Assembly: GCA_028824295.1 (NCBI GenBank)
Contig: JAPPED010000001.1
Location: forward strand, 1 to 64,000
Reading direction: 5' to 3'
Source of the DNA: Rhodospirillales bacterium
GTDB lineage: Bacteria > Pseudomonadota > Alphaproteobacteria > TMED109
DNA: 64,000 nucleotides
The notes beneath the pieces were generated by a model, which had not been told where the DNA came from, did not search any database, and worked only from the letters and a program-made list of their open reading frames with translations. A program made the translations under genes and the position numbers. Of the stretch, positions 1-8,616 are shown in pieces; position 1 is the first letter of the stretch; every line of letters starts with the position of its first letter.

Positions 1-975
1 CTCATCGGGACGCTGGAAGTAGTTGGGTGGCCCGTAGTTGAAGGTAGTGCCGTCCCGGGGCACGAACTGGTCGCGCTCTACCTTGTAGTCGAAGCCGTCC
101 AGATCCTGCGCCTTCAGCAGGCCAAAGTCCGAAAAGGTGCCCTGGGGCTGGGTGGCGGAGCCAGAACACATGGTCAGATCGCTGCTCAAGGCACACGAAC
201 TGTAGTCCCGGTCCCCTTGGAGGACCGCCTCGATATCGCGGTACGTTGCATAGACCGTGACGTTGCCCCGGCCGCCACCGAAGCCAGTTCCGGCCACCAG
301 CGATGCATTCGAGATGTCGCCATCCCGGATCGAACCGTCGGCAGTTTGGTAGCCGGCCTCCCGCACGATTCGCTGCCAGCGCCCGTCATCGTTGCCGTGC
401 TGGTACTGGCTGAATTGATACTGAAGCTTGACGCCCTCGAAGTCGTTCAGGAGCCGGAAATTCACGACACCGGCCACAGCGTCCGATCCGTAGGTGGCCG
501 AGGCGCCGCCCGTCAGCACGTCGACGGTCTCGATCAGCGCGCCCGGGATCTGGTTGACGTCGGCGCCGATGCCCCCTTGGAGCGGCGACCCGACCGGGAC
601 GCGGCGGCCGTTGACCAAAACGAGCGTACGGGCGGCCCCCAGCCGGCGGAGATTGAGCGTTGCCGTACCGGTGGCGCTGTTGGACTGGCCTGCCCCCTGT
701 TGGACGAATACCTGCGGGAGGTCGCGGAGCATGTCCTCCACCCGGACGGTGCCCCGGGATGATAGGTCCTCCGCATCCGTCCGCACCAAGGGACTGGAGC
801 TGGTCAGATCAGGCCTTCGGATGCGCGTTCCAGTTACGATCAGCCGCTCAAGCTGCTGCAGTTCCGGGTCGGTGGCAGGATTCTCGTGATCCGATGCCAG
901 GGAGGCTTTCGGGTCGGCCAGCAGGAGCAACGTCACGACGGCCCAACAGCTAATTCGCAAGAAGGTACGTGCCAT
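1..975 (-). CDS. TonB-dependent outer-membrane receptor, N-terminal part (cut by window edge)
   Basis: Outer-membrane active-transport receptor energised by TonB; the substrate cannot be told. The 325 visible residues begin with a signal peptide (about residues 1-28, Leu-rich core) and then the stretch LERLIVTGTRIRRP, the usual entry to the plug domain. The plug runs to about residue 160 and includes the signature GGASATYGSDAVAGVVNFRL. After it comes the start of the beta barrel. The ATG at 975 is preceded by a strong GGAGGAAA ribosome site at about 980-987. The reading frame is open to base 1, so the remaining barrel lies outside the window. The GTRI and NGRRVPVGS pattern is common in proteobacterial receptors of the FepA/BtuB superfamily. 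It is transcribed away from the plus-strand gene group that follows. Confidence 0.93.
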   Translation of the reverse strand, partial: MARTFLRISCWAVVTLLLLADPKASLASDHENPATDPELQQLERLIVTGTRIRRPDLTSSSPLVRTDAEDLSSRGTVRVEDMLRDLPQVFVQQGAGQSNSATGTATLNLRRLGAARTLVLVNGRRVPVGSPLQGGIGADVNQIPGALIETVDVLTGGASATYGSDAVAGVVNFRLLNDFEGVKLQYQFSQYQHGNDDGRWQRIVREAGYQTADGSIRDGDISNASLVAGTGFGGGRGNVTVYATYRDIEAVLQGDRDYSSCALSSDLTMCSGSATQPQGTFSDFGLLKAQDLDGFDYKVERDQFVPRDGTTFNYGPPNYFQRPDE

Positions 976-1542
976 CGTGTTTCCTCCCCGACGGTCTGCC
1001 TTCCCAGGCCGTTTGCCACGGAAGGCATCCGCTGCGCTCGGCGCCGCCAGCGGACAGCTCGTGACTGCCGCTGGACCAGAAATCGCCAATTGGGCGAGCG
1101 GTTGCCTGAGGACACCCGTCGATCATGTCGGCCGCGTGTCCGGACCCGCCGACATCGCCGCGATCGGCGGCGCGGGGGGTGGGCGCTTCACGATCCCTGA
1201 CGCGGGAGATCGTACACCAGGCCCAGTCCTCGCACGTCCGCGTAGGGCCCAAGCGCGATGTGTAGCTGCCATACTCGCTGGCCCGATGCGCTCGGCTCTC
1301 CATGACTCCGGTAGCGTGCCGGTGACGGACCCTGCTTCTGCTTCCACCCTTTGGGCTACGGGACCCATGATCAATGGGTACATCGCCACCGCGGTTGACG
1401 GGCCCCGGGGCGTCGACGAGAACAAGGTGCCGCGCCGTCGGGCGTGGCGGCATCCGCATCTGCCGGGCGTCCGTGACCTTCATGCCCGGGAACCGTTAGG
1501 CCGGAAGCACGCGGGCGCAGGCCGTCTTGCGAGGGTGCCAGC
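976..1542. other. Intergenic region without a supported gene
   Basis: The stretch separates the divergently transcribed TonB receptor and DUF1489 gene. Open frames exist on both strands, but none has a recognisable domain, a convincing ribosome site or alphaproteobacterial codon pattern. It probably carries the promoters of both flanking genes; no operator stands out by eye. Confidence 0.5.
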
Positions 1543-1980
1543 ATGAGTGCTCGCCCAACTCTGCATCTGCTCAAGATCGCTCAGGGGATCGAGTCGCCGG
1601 TCGCGCTACGCCGGGCGCAGCAGCGTCGCCTCCGCTCGGCTGCCAAGGGGCAAGGGCGGCTCGCCCATTTCACCCGTAATCGTCCGGTGCGCGCTGCCGA
1701 ACTCTTGGCGGGCGGGTCGATCTACTGGGTGATCCGGGGGCATATCTCGGTTCGACAGCGTTTGCTGGACATCGTGGACGCGACCAATGCCAGAGGTACC
1801 CAAGGGGTGGAACTGGTGTTTCACCCGGACTTGGTCACGACCGAACCGCGCCGCCATCGGGCGTTCCAGGGCTGGCGGTATCTCGATGCAAGCCTGGCGC
1901 CGCCGGACCGGGCCACCGTCATTGATCCAGGTCTGCCCGACTCGTTGGCCCGAGACCTGTATCGTCTTGGATTGCTGTAA
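1543..1980 (+). CDS. DUF1489 family protein
   Basis: A 145-residue cytosolic protein of unknown function from a family largely confined to Alphaproteobacteria. The hallmarks seen are HFTRNRPVRAAELLAGGSIY followed by WVIRG and RQRLLD in the middle, then ELVFHPDLV and HRAFQGWRYL near residues 95-115. Length matches the family (about 140 residues). The ATG at 1543 follows a GAGGGTG ribosome site. It is the first of a run of plus-strand genes and probably has its own promoter in the preceding intergenic region. Confidence 0.85.
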   Translation: MSARPTLHLLKIAQGIESPVALRRAQQRRLRSAAKGQGRLAHFTRNRPVRAAELLAGGSIYWVIRGHISVRQRLLDIVDATNARGTQGVELVFHPDLVTTEPRRHRAFQGWRYLDASLAPPDRATVIDPGLPDSLARDLYRLGLL

Positions 1981-2074
1981 CGGCCTCAGCTGCAGCATGC
2001 ACCACGCGGCGTGAATCCATATCTTCACTTTTGCGCGCTACGATTTCACGGTGCATCCCAATTGGAGTTTCCCC

Positions 2075-2590
2075 ATGAAGAAATTTGCAGGTCTGTTGAT
2101 CGCCGGAGTATTTACTGCCGGTCTCGCCCCCGCCGCGTCGGACGCGCATGTCGAGATGCGCCCGATGCTGACCCTCGGGATGGCCAAGGCCATGGCCGAT
2201 GCCTGCGAGGCGTTTCGCGAGACCCAAGAGAACTTCCGGGCCGTCAACATTGCGATTGTTGATCGTGGGGCGGACCTGGTGCTGTTCCGACGCCAGAACG
2301 ACGCTTTCCTCGGCAGCTTCGAGATCGCATTGCGGAAGGCGCAGTCGGCTGCCCGCCTGCCCATTCCAACGCGCACGCTCGGCGAAATCGTGCACGGGAA
2401 GGACGGACAACCCGGCCGGGCGCCCGCGCTTGGCGAGTTTCACCATGTGACCGCCTTGACCGGAGGACTGCCGATTCGCATGGCTGACGGTGCGTTGGTC
2501 GGCGCGATTGGCATCAGCGGCGCGACGGGAGACCAGGACGAGCAGTGCGCGCAGGCGGCGATCGACGCGGTCGCCGACATGCTGCAGTAG
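2075..2590 (+). CDS. Exported GlcG/HbpS-like (DUF336) protein
   Basis: Member of the GlcG/HbpS family (DUF336), small proteins of which some bind haem or cobalamin and others sit beside catabolic genes. The chosen ATG (MKKFAGLLIAG) follows TTGGAG at 2062-2067 and gives a normal signal peptide ending near DAHA-type residues (about 1-25); a GTG at 2051 would add eight residues and spoil it. The family core is visible: ANIAIVDRGADLVLFRRQND around residues 60-80, then SALRKAQSA-like and ending with GAIGISGATGDQDEQCAQAA. Length is 171 residues. The stop is 9 bases before the next ATG, so it is likely co-transcribed with the downstream amidohydrolase. The exact ligand cannot be inferred. Confidence 0.82.
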   Translation: MKKFAGLLIAGVFTAGLAPAASDAHVEMRPMLTLGMAKAMADACEAFRETQENFRAVNIAIVDRGADLVLFRRQNDAFLGSFEIALRKAQSAARLPIPTRTLGEIVHGKDGQPGRAPALGEFHHVTALTGGLPIRMADGALVGAIGISGATGDQDEQCAQAAIDAVADMLQ

Positions 2591-2599
2591 GAGCGTCCG

Positions 2600-4282
2600 A
2601 TGCACGACCTCGCCGTCCGCAATGCGTTGATCGTCGACGGTACCGGCAAGCCGTCGTTTCACGGTGACTTGGCGGTGGAAAACGGGCAGGTGGTTGCCCG
2701 GGGCGGCGAGGTCGGCAGCGCCCGGGAGACGATCGATGCGGACGGGCTGGCGCTGGCACCCGGGATTGTCGACACGCATACGCATTTCGATGCACAGCTG
2801 ACCTGGGATCCGAGCGCCTCGCCATCGCCGTCGCTGGGTGTCACCACCGTCGTGATCGGCAATTGCGGCTTCACGATCGCGCCGTGCCGCGAACAGGACC
2901 GCGACGCGACGTTGCGGAATCTCACGCATGTGGAAGGCATGTCGCTGTCGGCACTTCGGGAAGGCGTGCGCTGGGAGTTCGAGAGTTTTCCGGAATACCT
3001 GGACCTGCTGGCACGATGCGGACTGGTTCCGAACGTGGCGTCGTACATTGGACACTCGTCGGTCCGGACGTACGTGATGGGTCAGGCGGCGACGGAACGA
3101 GAGGCCACCGACGATGAGATCAGCCGGATGGCGGAGATCGTGCGCGATTCCGTCACCGCCGGCGCGATCGGATTCTCGACAACCACGTTCGAGGGACACA
3201 ACGGCGAGAACGGCGTCCCCATGCCATCGCGCTTCGCCTCGGAAGCTGAGGTGGGGGCCCTGGTGCGGGCGATGGGCGAGACCGGACGCGGGATTTTCAT
3301 GCTGACTGCCGGTAGCGGGACCAAGCTCGGCACTCTCGAGAAGATGGGCGCGGAAGCCCGTCGACCGGTGCTCGTGGCTGCTTTCCTCCACAATCCGACC
3401 CGCCCGGACGGGGTCCGGCTGGGATTGGCGCGGCTCGATGCGGCTGCCAAGCGCGGCAACGAGATGTGGGGCCAGGTCTCGTGCCGGCCCCTCAGCTTGG
3501 AGTTCACGATGGCAAGCCCCTACCTGTTCGAGGGGTTGAGCGCCTGGAAGCCGGCAATGACGGCCGACGGCACGGAAGGCCTGCAATCGGTCTACGCGTC
3601 AGGGGAGTTCCGTGCTGCGGTACGGGCAGAACTTGCGGTCCCGGCCAAGGTTCGGATCTTCAACGGGGACTGGGAAAAGATCATCGTCCGGGAGGTGTCC
3701 CCGGGCGGCAATTCGGCGCTCGAGGAACGGTCGCTGCGCGATCTCGCGACCGCAGCGGGACAAGACCCCCTTGACTGGCTGCTGGATCATGCGATCGAAG
3801 GAGGCCTTGAGACGTTGTTCGTGGCCCAGCTGCTGAACACCGATGAAAATGCGGTGAGCGAGGCCCTGGTCCACGACCGAAGCCTGGTTAGCCTGTCGGA
3901 CGCAGGAGCTCATCTCACGTTCTTCTGCGACGCGGGGTTTGGCCTGCACCTGCTTGGTCACTGGGTGCGTGACCGGGAATTGTTCTCGCTGGAAGAGGGT
4001 GTACACCGCCTGAGCGGCCGCCCTGCCGACATCATGCGGATTCCGGGACGGGGCCGGCTCGTGCCCGGGCAGGCGGCCGACATGATGCTGTTTGATCCGG
4101 ATCGGGTTGGCGTGGGCTTGTCGAAGCGGGTCCACGATCTGCCGTCGGGGGCACCGCGGCTGGTGGCAACGGCGGAAGGGCTGCATGGCGTGTGGGTCAA
4201 CGGTATCCGGGTAACCAGTCCTGAGGGAACATCTGTTTCCGGGGCGACGCCGGGACAGCTGGTCCGGTCGTTTCACGCCTGA
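2600..4282 (+). CDS. N-acyl-D-amino-acid deacylase-like amidohydrolase
   Basis: A 560-residue member of the amidohydrolase superfamily, D-aminoacylase/N-acyl-D-glutamate deacylase branch, which hydrolyses N-acyl amino acids or related amides at a metal centre. Seen: N-terminal beta domain (LIVDGTGKPSFHGDLAVENG), the metal-binding HTHFDAQLTWDP motif at about residues 59-70, GNCGFTIAP, the PEYLD segment, and SDAGAHLTFFCDAGFGLHLLG near residue 435. The C-terminal RPADIMRIPGRGRLVPGQAADMMLFD strip is typical of the family. An AGGAG site precedes the ATG. It follows the HbpS-like gene by 9 bases. A divergent paralogue of similar length lies at 51486-53210. True substrate unknown. Confidence 0.85.
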   Translation: MHDLAVRNALIVDGTGKPSFHGDLAVENGQVVARGGEVGSARETIDADGLALAPGIVDTHTHFDAQLTWDPSASPSPSLGVTTVVIGNCGFTIAPCREQDRDATLRNLTHVEGMSLSALREGVRWEFESFPEYLDLLARCGLVPNVASYIGHSSVRTYVMGQAATEREATDDEISRMAEIVRDSVTAGAIGFSTTTFEGHNGENGVPMPSRFASEAEVGALVRAMGETGRGIFMLTAGSGTKLGTLEKMGAEARRPVLVAAFLHNPTRPDGVRLGLARLDAAAKRGNEMWGQVSCRPLSLEFTMASPYLFEGLSAWKPAMTADGTEGLQSVYASGEFRAAVRAELAVPAKVRIFNGDWEKIIVREVSPGGNSALEERSLRDLATAAGQDPLDWLLDHAIEGGLETLFVAQLLNTDENAVSEALVHDRSLVSLSDAGAHLTFFCDAGFGLHLLGHWVRDRELFSLEEGVHRLSGRPADIMRIPGRGRLVPGQAADMMLFDPDRVGVGLSKRVHDLPSGAPRLVATAEGLHGVWVNGIRVTSPEGTSVSGATPGQLVRSFHA

Positions 4283-4415
4283 ACGCGGACCTGCGCCCGG
4301 CGAGGGGAGATGACATCCCTCTCCGACGCAGCGAACCTGGCACGACACCTCGCCTCCACCGGGCTTGCCCGTATACGATCCGGTGGCCGTGGACGGAATG
4401 AAGAGGGAGCAGCCG

Positions 4416-5327
4416 ATGCGAAGTGATCTCGGCGAATGGCGGGAGCCCACTGCGCTTGTCGAAACCGACACACTCGAATCCGAACTTGCAAGTCCGGATC
4501 TTCGAATCGTGGACTGCACCACGTGGCTGCTGCCAGCCGAGCCAGGTGATGACGCTCCCTATCGTGTCGTCCCCGGAATCGCCGAATACGAGGCCGGCCA
4601 CATTCCTGGCGCAGTGTTTCTGGATATCCAGGAAACCATCTCGGATCCGGACACCCGTCTTCGCTTCATGGCGCCATCCGCGGAACGGTTTGCGTCGGCA
4701 ATCGGACGGCTCGGGATCGGCAACGGTTCCCGCGTGGTGCTCTATTCGAACGGCAGCATCATGTGGGCGACCCGGGTCTGGTGGATGCTGCGGTCGTTCG
4801 GTTTCGACGGAGCGTCCGTGCTGGACGGAGGATTCGGAAAATGGCAGGCCGAGGGACGCCCGGTCTCGACCGACCGGGAAAGCTATCCCCCGGCCTGCTT
4901 CGATGCCTGCCCGCGGGCCGGGTTCTTCGTCGACCGGCATCATGTCCTAGCCAGGCTAGGCGACCCCGCCGCCACCATGGTGAACGCGCTCGCGCCCGAG
5001 TTTTTCCTGGGGTCGGGGCCCAGCCGATACGGGCGCCCCGGCCGCATTCCCGGAAGCGTCAGCGTTCCTGCGGCAAGCCTGCTCGACCCGTCGGACGGAA
5101 CCTTCGTCTCTCTGGACGAGGCCCGACGCGCGCATGAAGCCGTCGGCGTGAGCCCGGACCGGCACGTGGTCGCCTACTGCGGGGGCGGCATCTCCGCGAC
5201 CGTTGGGCTGTTCCTGCTGCACCAGCTCGGATATCCGGACCTGACTCTCTACGACGCATCGATGGGGGAGTGGGCTCGGGATCCCGAACTTCCGATCGAG
5301 AAGGGCCCTCCGGGAAGTACCGACTGA
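4416..5327 (+). CDS. Two-domain thiosulfate/3-mercaptopyruvate sulfurtransferase (rhodanese)
   Basis: Transfers sulfane sulfur from thiosulfate or 3-mercaptopyruvate to a thiophile. Two rhodanese domains are visible: an inactive N-terminal one (LRIVDCTTW, GHIPGAVFLDI, GIGNGSRVVLYSNG, WWMLRSFG) at about residues 20-150 and a C-terminal one ending with AYCGGGISAT, whose Cys255 is the expected persulfide-forming residue. Length 303 residues is normal. The ATG at 4416 was chosen because AGGGAG at 4404-4409 sits six bases upstream; TTG 4365 and ATG 4398 are alternatives. The CGGGIS loop does not decide between thiosulfate and mercaptopyruvate use. It lies between the deacylase-like gene and the dioxygenase. 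Confidence 0.87.
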   Translation: MRSDLGEWREPTALVETDTLESELASPDLRIVDCTTWLLPAEPGDDAPYRVVPGIAEYEAGHIPGAVFLDIQETISDPDTRLRFMAPSAERFASAIGRLGIGNGSRVVLYSNGSIMWATRVWWMLRSFGFDGASVLDGGFGKWQAEGRPVSTDRESYPPACFDACPRAGFFVDRHHVLARLGDPAATMVNALAPEFFLGSGPSRYGRPGRIPGSVSVPAASLLDPSDGTFVSLDEARRAHEAVGVSPDRHVVAYCGGGISATVGLFLLHQLGYPDLTLYDASMGEWARDPELPIEKGPPGSTD

Positions 5328-5416
5328 ACGGTGATCGCCGGCCAGCCTCTCCAGGTTGGCGGTGCGCTACGGCGCGTTATGGTGGCTACCATCCTCTCGT
5401 TTCTTTGGATAGGCAG

Positions 5417-6304
5417 ATGGGTCTCACATTCAAGAAACTGCACCCGTCCTTTGTGGCTGAAGCAAGCCGGGTGGATCTTCGTGATGTCCATGACGACGCG
5501 GAGCTCGAGGCGATTCGGCAAGCAATGGATCGCTACGCGATACTCGTCTTCCGCGGGCAGCAGTTGTCGAGTGACGAGCATCTTGCCTTCGCGACCCGGT
5601 TCGATGGCACACTGCACCGCAAGACCGGCATCAGCGTGCTCCAGCCCAGCCGTTTCGGCGACGAGGCGCTCACGGACGTCTCCAACATCGGCGCGGACGG
5701 CGAGGTTCTTGGCGTCGATGCGCGGCAACGCTCCTACGTCCTTGCCAACCGACTCTGGCACACCGACGCGTCGTTTCAGGACCCGAGGGGCCGTTATTCG
5801 ATGCTGGCCGCTCTGGCGGTGCCGCCGGTTGCGGCGGACACCGAGTTTGCCGATATGCGGACCGCCTACGACACGCTGCCCGAAACAAGAAGGGTGGGCC
5901 TCGAGGGGCTCCGCGTGCACCACTCGATCGCGTATTCGCGCCAGACCCTGGGCTTCGAGTTTTCCGCAGAAGAGAGCGACCGTCTCAAGGGAGCCACGCA
6001 TCCGCTGTTGCTGATGAACCCACGGAATGGGCGGCACTCGCTCTACCTCGCATCCCACGCATCCCGGATCGTCGATCGGCCCGTCGCGGACGGACGCCTG
6101 CTGCTCCGGGACCTGATGGAGCATGCCACGCGACCGGAGTTCGTGTATCGCCATTCCTGGCGTGAAGGCGATGTCGTGATCTGGGACAATCGCGCAACCA
6201 TGCACCGTGCCTGCCCGTTCGAGGACACCGTCCACCGGCGCGAGATGCGCCGGGTGACGACGCTCGACATCGGCGATCCGTCCAGAGTCGCACAGCCAGC
6301 CTAA
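5417..6304 (+). CDS. TauD/TfdA family Fe(II)/2-oxoglutarate dioxygenase
   Basis: Cytosolic non-haem iron dioxygenase that uses 2-oxoglutarate and oxygen to hydroxylate a substrate; in the family these are taurine, 2,4-D and related acids. The iron ligands are readable: LWHTDASFQ gives His115 and Asp117, and TMHRACPF gives His263. An Arg-rich tail (HRREMRRVTT) supplies the 2-oxoglutarate-binding arginine. Also seen: DRYAILVFRGQQLS near residue 40 and KTGISVLQPS. Length 295 residues fits. The ATG at 5417 opens the conserved MGLTFKKLHPSF start, although the ribosome site is weak. With the neighbouring sulfurtransferase it hints at organosulfur use, but substrate is not inferable. Confidence 0.88.
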   Translation: MGLTFKKLHPSFVAEASRVDLRDVHDDAELEAIRQAMDRYAILVFRGQQLSSDEHLAFATRFDGTLHRKTGISVLQPSRFGDEALTDVSNIGADGEVLGVDARQRSYVLANRLWHTDASFQDPRGRYSMLAALAVPPVAADTEFADMRTAYDTLPETRRVGLEGLRVHHSIAYSRQTLGFEFSAEESDRLKGATHPLLLMNPRNGRHSLYLASHASRIVDRPVADGRLLLRDLMEHATRPEFVYRHSWREGDVVIWDNRATMHRACPFEDTVHRREMRRVTTLDIGDPSRVAQPA

Positions 6305-6531
6305 ACAACCGCAGCCACCGCATTTGACGCGGGCGGACGCTGACTGTCGCCGTTCAGGGGCAACCGAAGTCCGCGGCGGGGCAAGCGTGGGTAACTGCCT
6401 GGTCTACGGTGCGGCCGGGTTCGGTTCAGCCCTGTTCCTGCGATGACGGAAACCGATGGTGGTGCGGCTCCCAGCGGACGGTGCGCAGGACACCGCCGCG
6501 TCCGTCAATCCGACGGTTCAGGCAGACTAGG

Positions 6532-6560
6532 CCGGCGGGGTACTGGCGGTACCCCGCCGG
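6532..6560. terminator. Strong hairpin between convergent genes
   Basis: Perfect 11-base stem, CCGGCGGGGTA at 6532-6542 and its complement TACCCCGCCGG at 6550-6560, with a 7-base loop. It lies between the convergent ends of the dioxygenase and PuuD-like genes. No clear T-run follows on either strand, so it is a likely but not textbook bidirectional terminator. Confidence 0.55.
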
Positions 6561-6584
6561 GAGCAATACCAGGATTGGCGGGTG

Positions 6585-7178
6585 CTAGAGGTTCTGGGCG
6601 CTCACCATTGCGAACAGCATCGGTACCGACAGCATCGTGTTTGTTCGCGAGAAGAGCATCGCGGTACGGGCGGAAGCAGCCTTCGTGTCGGCGTCTGCCT
6701 CGACGAGACCCAAGGCCTTCTGCTGGTTGGGCCAAATCACGAACCAGACGTTGAACCACATGATGATTCCCAGCCACATGCCGATGCCCAGCAATGTCTG
6801 CGAAGAGGTTCCGCCGACGATACCGAGTGTCAGGGTTTCGATGATGTAGCCGTTCATCCACGCGAGAATCAGGCCGGTCACGATCGTGGCCATGGCTCCC
6901 CATCGGAACCAGCACAGGGCAAGTGGGGCGATGACCTTGGAAATCGCGGGTTTCTGGTCGTCCGGAATTTCCGGCATGCTGGGAATCTGGACAAAGTTGA
7001 AGTACCAGAGCAGGCCGATCCACATCACTCCTGAAATGACGTGCAACCATCTCAGAAAGAAAGCGGGGAACGCGTCGGCCGAATACCCCATGACCATGTA
7101 GTAGAAGATGAAGAGCACGAGGGCCAGCACGAAACCGGCGATGACGGTATTCCGAAGGGAAGTGAGAATGGCGGCCAT
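6585..7178 (-). CDS. PuuD-like urate hydroxylase membrane domain protein
   Basis: A 197-residue integral membrane protein resembling the N-terminal membrane part (Urate_ox_N) of the cytochrome-linked urate hydroxylase PuuD. Seen: a first membrane segment (IAGFVLALVLFIFYYMV), then FLRWLHVISGVMWIGLLWYFNFVQ with conserved His and Trp, a central GAMATIVTGLILAW helix, MWLGIIMWFNVWFVIWPNQQ, and a final SRTNTMLSVPMLFAM segment. Characterised PuuD proteins are about twice as long and end with a c-type cytochrome domain; no CxxCH is present here, so this is a membrane-only version and urate oxidation is not assured. The ATG at 7178 follows GGGAG. The neighbouring isomerase-like gene is upstream on the same strand, 439 bases away. 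Confidence 0.7.
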   Translation of the reverse strand: MAAILTSLRNTVIAGFVLALVLFIFYYMVMGYSADAFPAFFLRWLHVISGVMWIGLLWYFNFVQIPSMPEIPDDQKPAISKVIAPLALCWFRWGAMATIVTGLILAWMNGYIIETLTLGIVGGTSSQTLLGIGMWLGIIMWFNVWFVIWPNQQKALGLVEADADTKAASARTAMLFSRTNTMLSVPMLFAMVSAQNL

Positions 7179-7617
7179 TAGGGACTCCCGCAGACTGTTG
7201 CGATAGGCACGAACTCCCGGCGCTCCGCGCTGCCGTTCGCGGTACGACTATACCAAAGCGCAGGTAGCGGCTTGGGGCGCCAATGTGGGTTGCGATCCGC
7301 CGCGCAGGTGATGCAGCGTTGAACACGAACACCGGGATCCTTGCACAACACATTGTTTGTACATCAACTACGAATAACCAGTCGCTAGCGGCGCAGTTCC
7401 GGAATCGCCTGCCGCCATGCTTGTCAACCTCGATGCATGCCGACGCACAATGCATTGTCCGGAGTCTCGGTAAGACGCCGCGAACCCGGAGCTGGGAGCG
7501 CAGTACAGGGCGCCTCCCAGGAGGCTGCGGCGGCAGAGCGGCGCGCAAACTGCGCCGGGGGCTTCGATCCGCCGGGAGGAACCTTGGAGAGTGGTTACGG
7601 GGCAGGGCCCCAGGGAG
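7179..7617. other. Intergenic region without a supported gene
   Basis: Lies between two minus-strand genes. It contains short open frames only, none with a domain or ribosome site. It presumably contains the promoter of the PuuD-like gene, near the AT-richer patch around 7320-7385. Confidence 0.45.
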
Positions 7618-8418
7618 CTACGACGCAGGACTTTCCGCAGGGGCCGTGATGCCGAAGTCCGTTGCCCAGCCTAGGCCGGCTTCAAAGGTCGTGCGGGGGC
7701 GATACTCGCAGCCGACCCAGCCCGCATAACCGTTCGCATCGAGCATCCGGAGCAGCTTCCCTCCGTCGATCTCGCTGCCGTCCGGCTCGTGCCGTCCGGG
7801 AAGTCCGGCGATCTGCACGTGTCGGACCAGCGACCTAAAGCGGGCGTAGGCTGCTTTCACGTCTCCTTCCATGATGCGGGTGTGATAGAGGTCGAACTGC
7901 AGACGGACGTTGTCGCGGGCGACGGCGGTAATGAGTTGTCGCGCGTGGTGCAGTCTGGAGAGGTGGTACCCGGGTACGTCGCGGTCATTCAACGGTTCGA
8001 TCAGAACGTCGATGTCGAATCGACGGGCCTCTTCAGCCGCATGACGTAAATTGTCGACAAAGCAGGCGTCGCAGGCTTCCCGTTCCTCGGACCGCAGCCC
8101 TGCCATGACATGGATACGTGGGCAGGTCAGCTGCGTCGCGTAGTCCAGCGCCTGCCCGAACGCCGAGCGGAAATCTGCTTGGCGGCCGGGTTGGGCGGCG
8201 AGCCCGCGCTCGCCGCTGCTCCAGTCGCCTGGCGGCGTGTTGATGAGCACCAACTGGACGTCGGCCGCTCGGATCCACGTCTTTAGTTCCGCTGCCGTCC
8301 AATCGTAAGGGAACAGGATTTCGATCCCGCGAAATCCTGCGGCACGCACGCGTTCCGCCCGCTCCGGCAGCGGTTCATCCGCGAAGAGCATGGTCAGATT
8401 AGCGGCTAGGCGCAGCAC
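7618..8418 (-). CDS. hyi: Hydroxypyruvate isomerase-like TIM-barrel protein
   Basis: Xylose-isomerase-like TIM barrel of the Hyi/OtnI group, which interconverts hydroxypyruvate and tartronate semialdehyde or isomerises 2-oxo-tetronates. The family signature is strong: ANLTMLF and FRGIEILFPYDW at the N-terminus, LINTPPGDW, then VLIEPLND with the metal/catalytic Glu, LQFDLYHTRIMEGD, HVQIAGLPGRHEPDGSEID, and the terminal GWVGCEYRPR. Length 266 residues fits. The start is GTG at 8418, preceded by GGAACC. It lies just downstream of tRNA-Pro on the same strand. Hyi versus OtnI cannot be separated by eye, and the usual glyoxylate carboligase and tartronate semialdehyde reductase genes are absent. 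Confidence 0.85.
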   Translation of the reverse strand: MLRLAANLTMLFADEPLPERAERVRAAGFRGIEILFPYDWTAAELKTWIRAADVQLVLINTPPGDWSSGERGLAAQPGRQADFRSAFGQALDYATQLTCPRIHVMAGLRSEEREACDACFVDNLRHAAEEARRFDIDVLIEPLNDRDVPGYHLSRLHHARQLITAVARDNVRLQFDLYHTRIMEGDVKAAYARFRSLVRHVQIAGLPGRHEPDGSEIDGGKLLRMLDANGYAGWVGCEYRPRTTFEAGLGWATDFGITAPAESPAS

Positions 8419-8450
8419 CGGGGTTCCTCACTGAAGGGTATGGCCAAGTG

Positions 8451-8527
8451 TGGTCGGAGTGGCTGGATTCGAACCAGCGGCCCCTGCCTCCCGAAGACAG
8501 TGCTCTACCAGGCTGAGCTACACTCCG
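8451..8527 (-). tRNA. tRNA-Pro (anticodon CGG)
   Basis: On the minus strand the acceptor CGGAGTG (8521-8527) pairs with CACTCCG, the D-arm is GCTCAGCCTGGTAGAGC, and the anticodon stem CTGTC/GGCAG closes the loop TTCGGGA, which places CGG at positions 34-36. The T-arm CTGGTTCGAATCCAG is canonical. Discriminator A and an encoded CCA complete a 77-base gene. It reads proline codon CCG, a frequent codon in this GC-rich genome. Confidence 0.96.
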
Positions 8528-8616
8528 CGCCTACCGGCCAGCATATAGCCCGTCCGACGGCGTGGGCGCAATCCTGCAACCGCACGATGATCAAATCAGC
8601 GGTCGGATGAAATCGG

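Noticed and set aside
977-1546. 189-residue plus-strand frame upstream of DUF1489
   Set aside because: No recognisable domain and poor start context; runs into the next gene's start in another frame.
1919-3586. 555-residue open frame on the minus strand
   Set aside because: It lies opposite the HbpS-like and deacylase-like genes, has no domain, and its composition (high Arg and Gln) is that of an antisense frame in GC-rich DNA.
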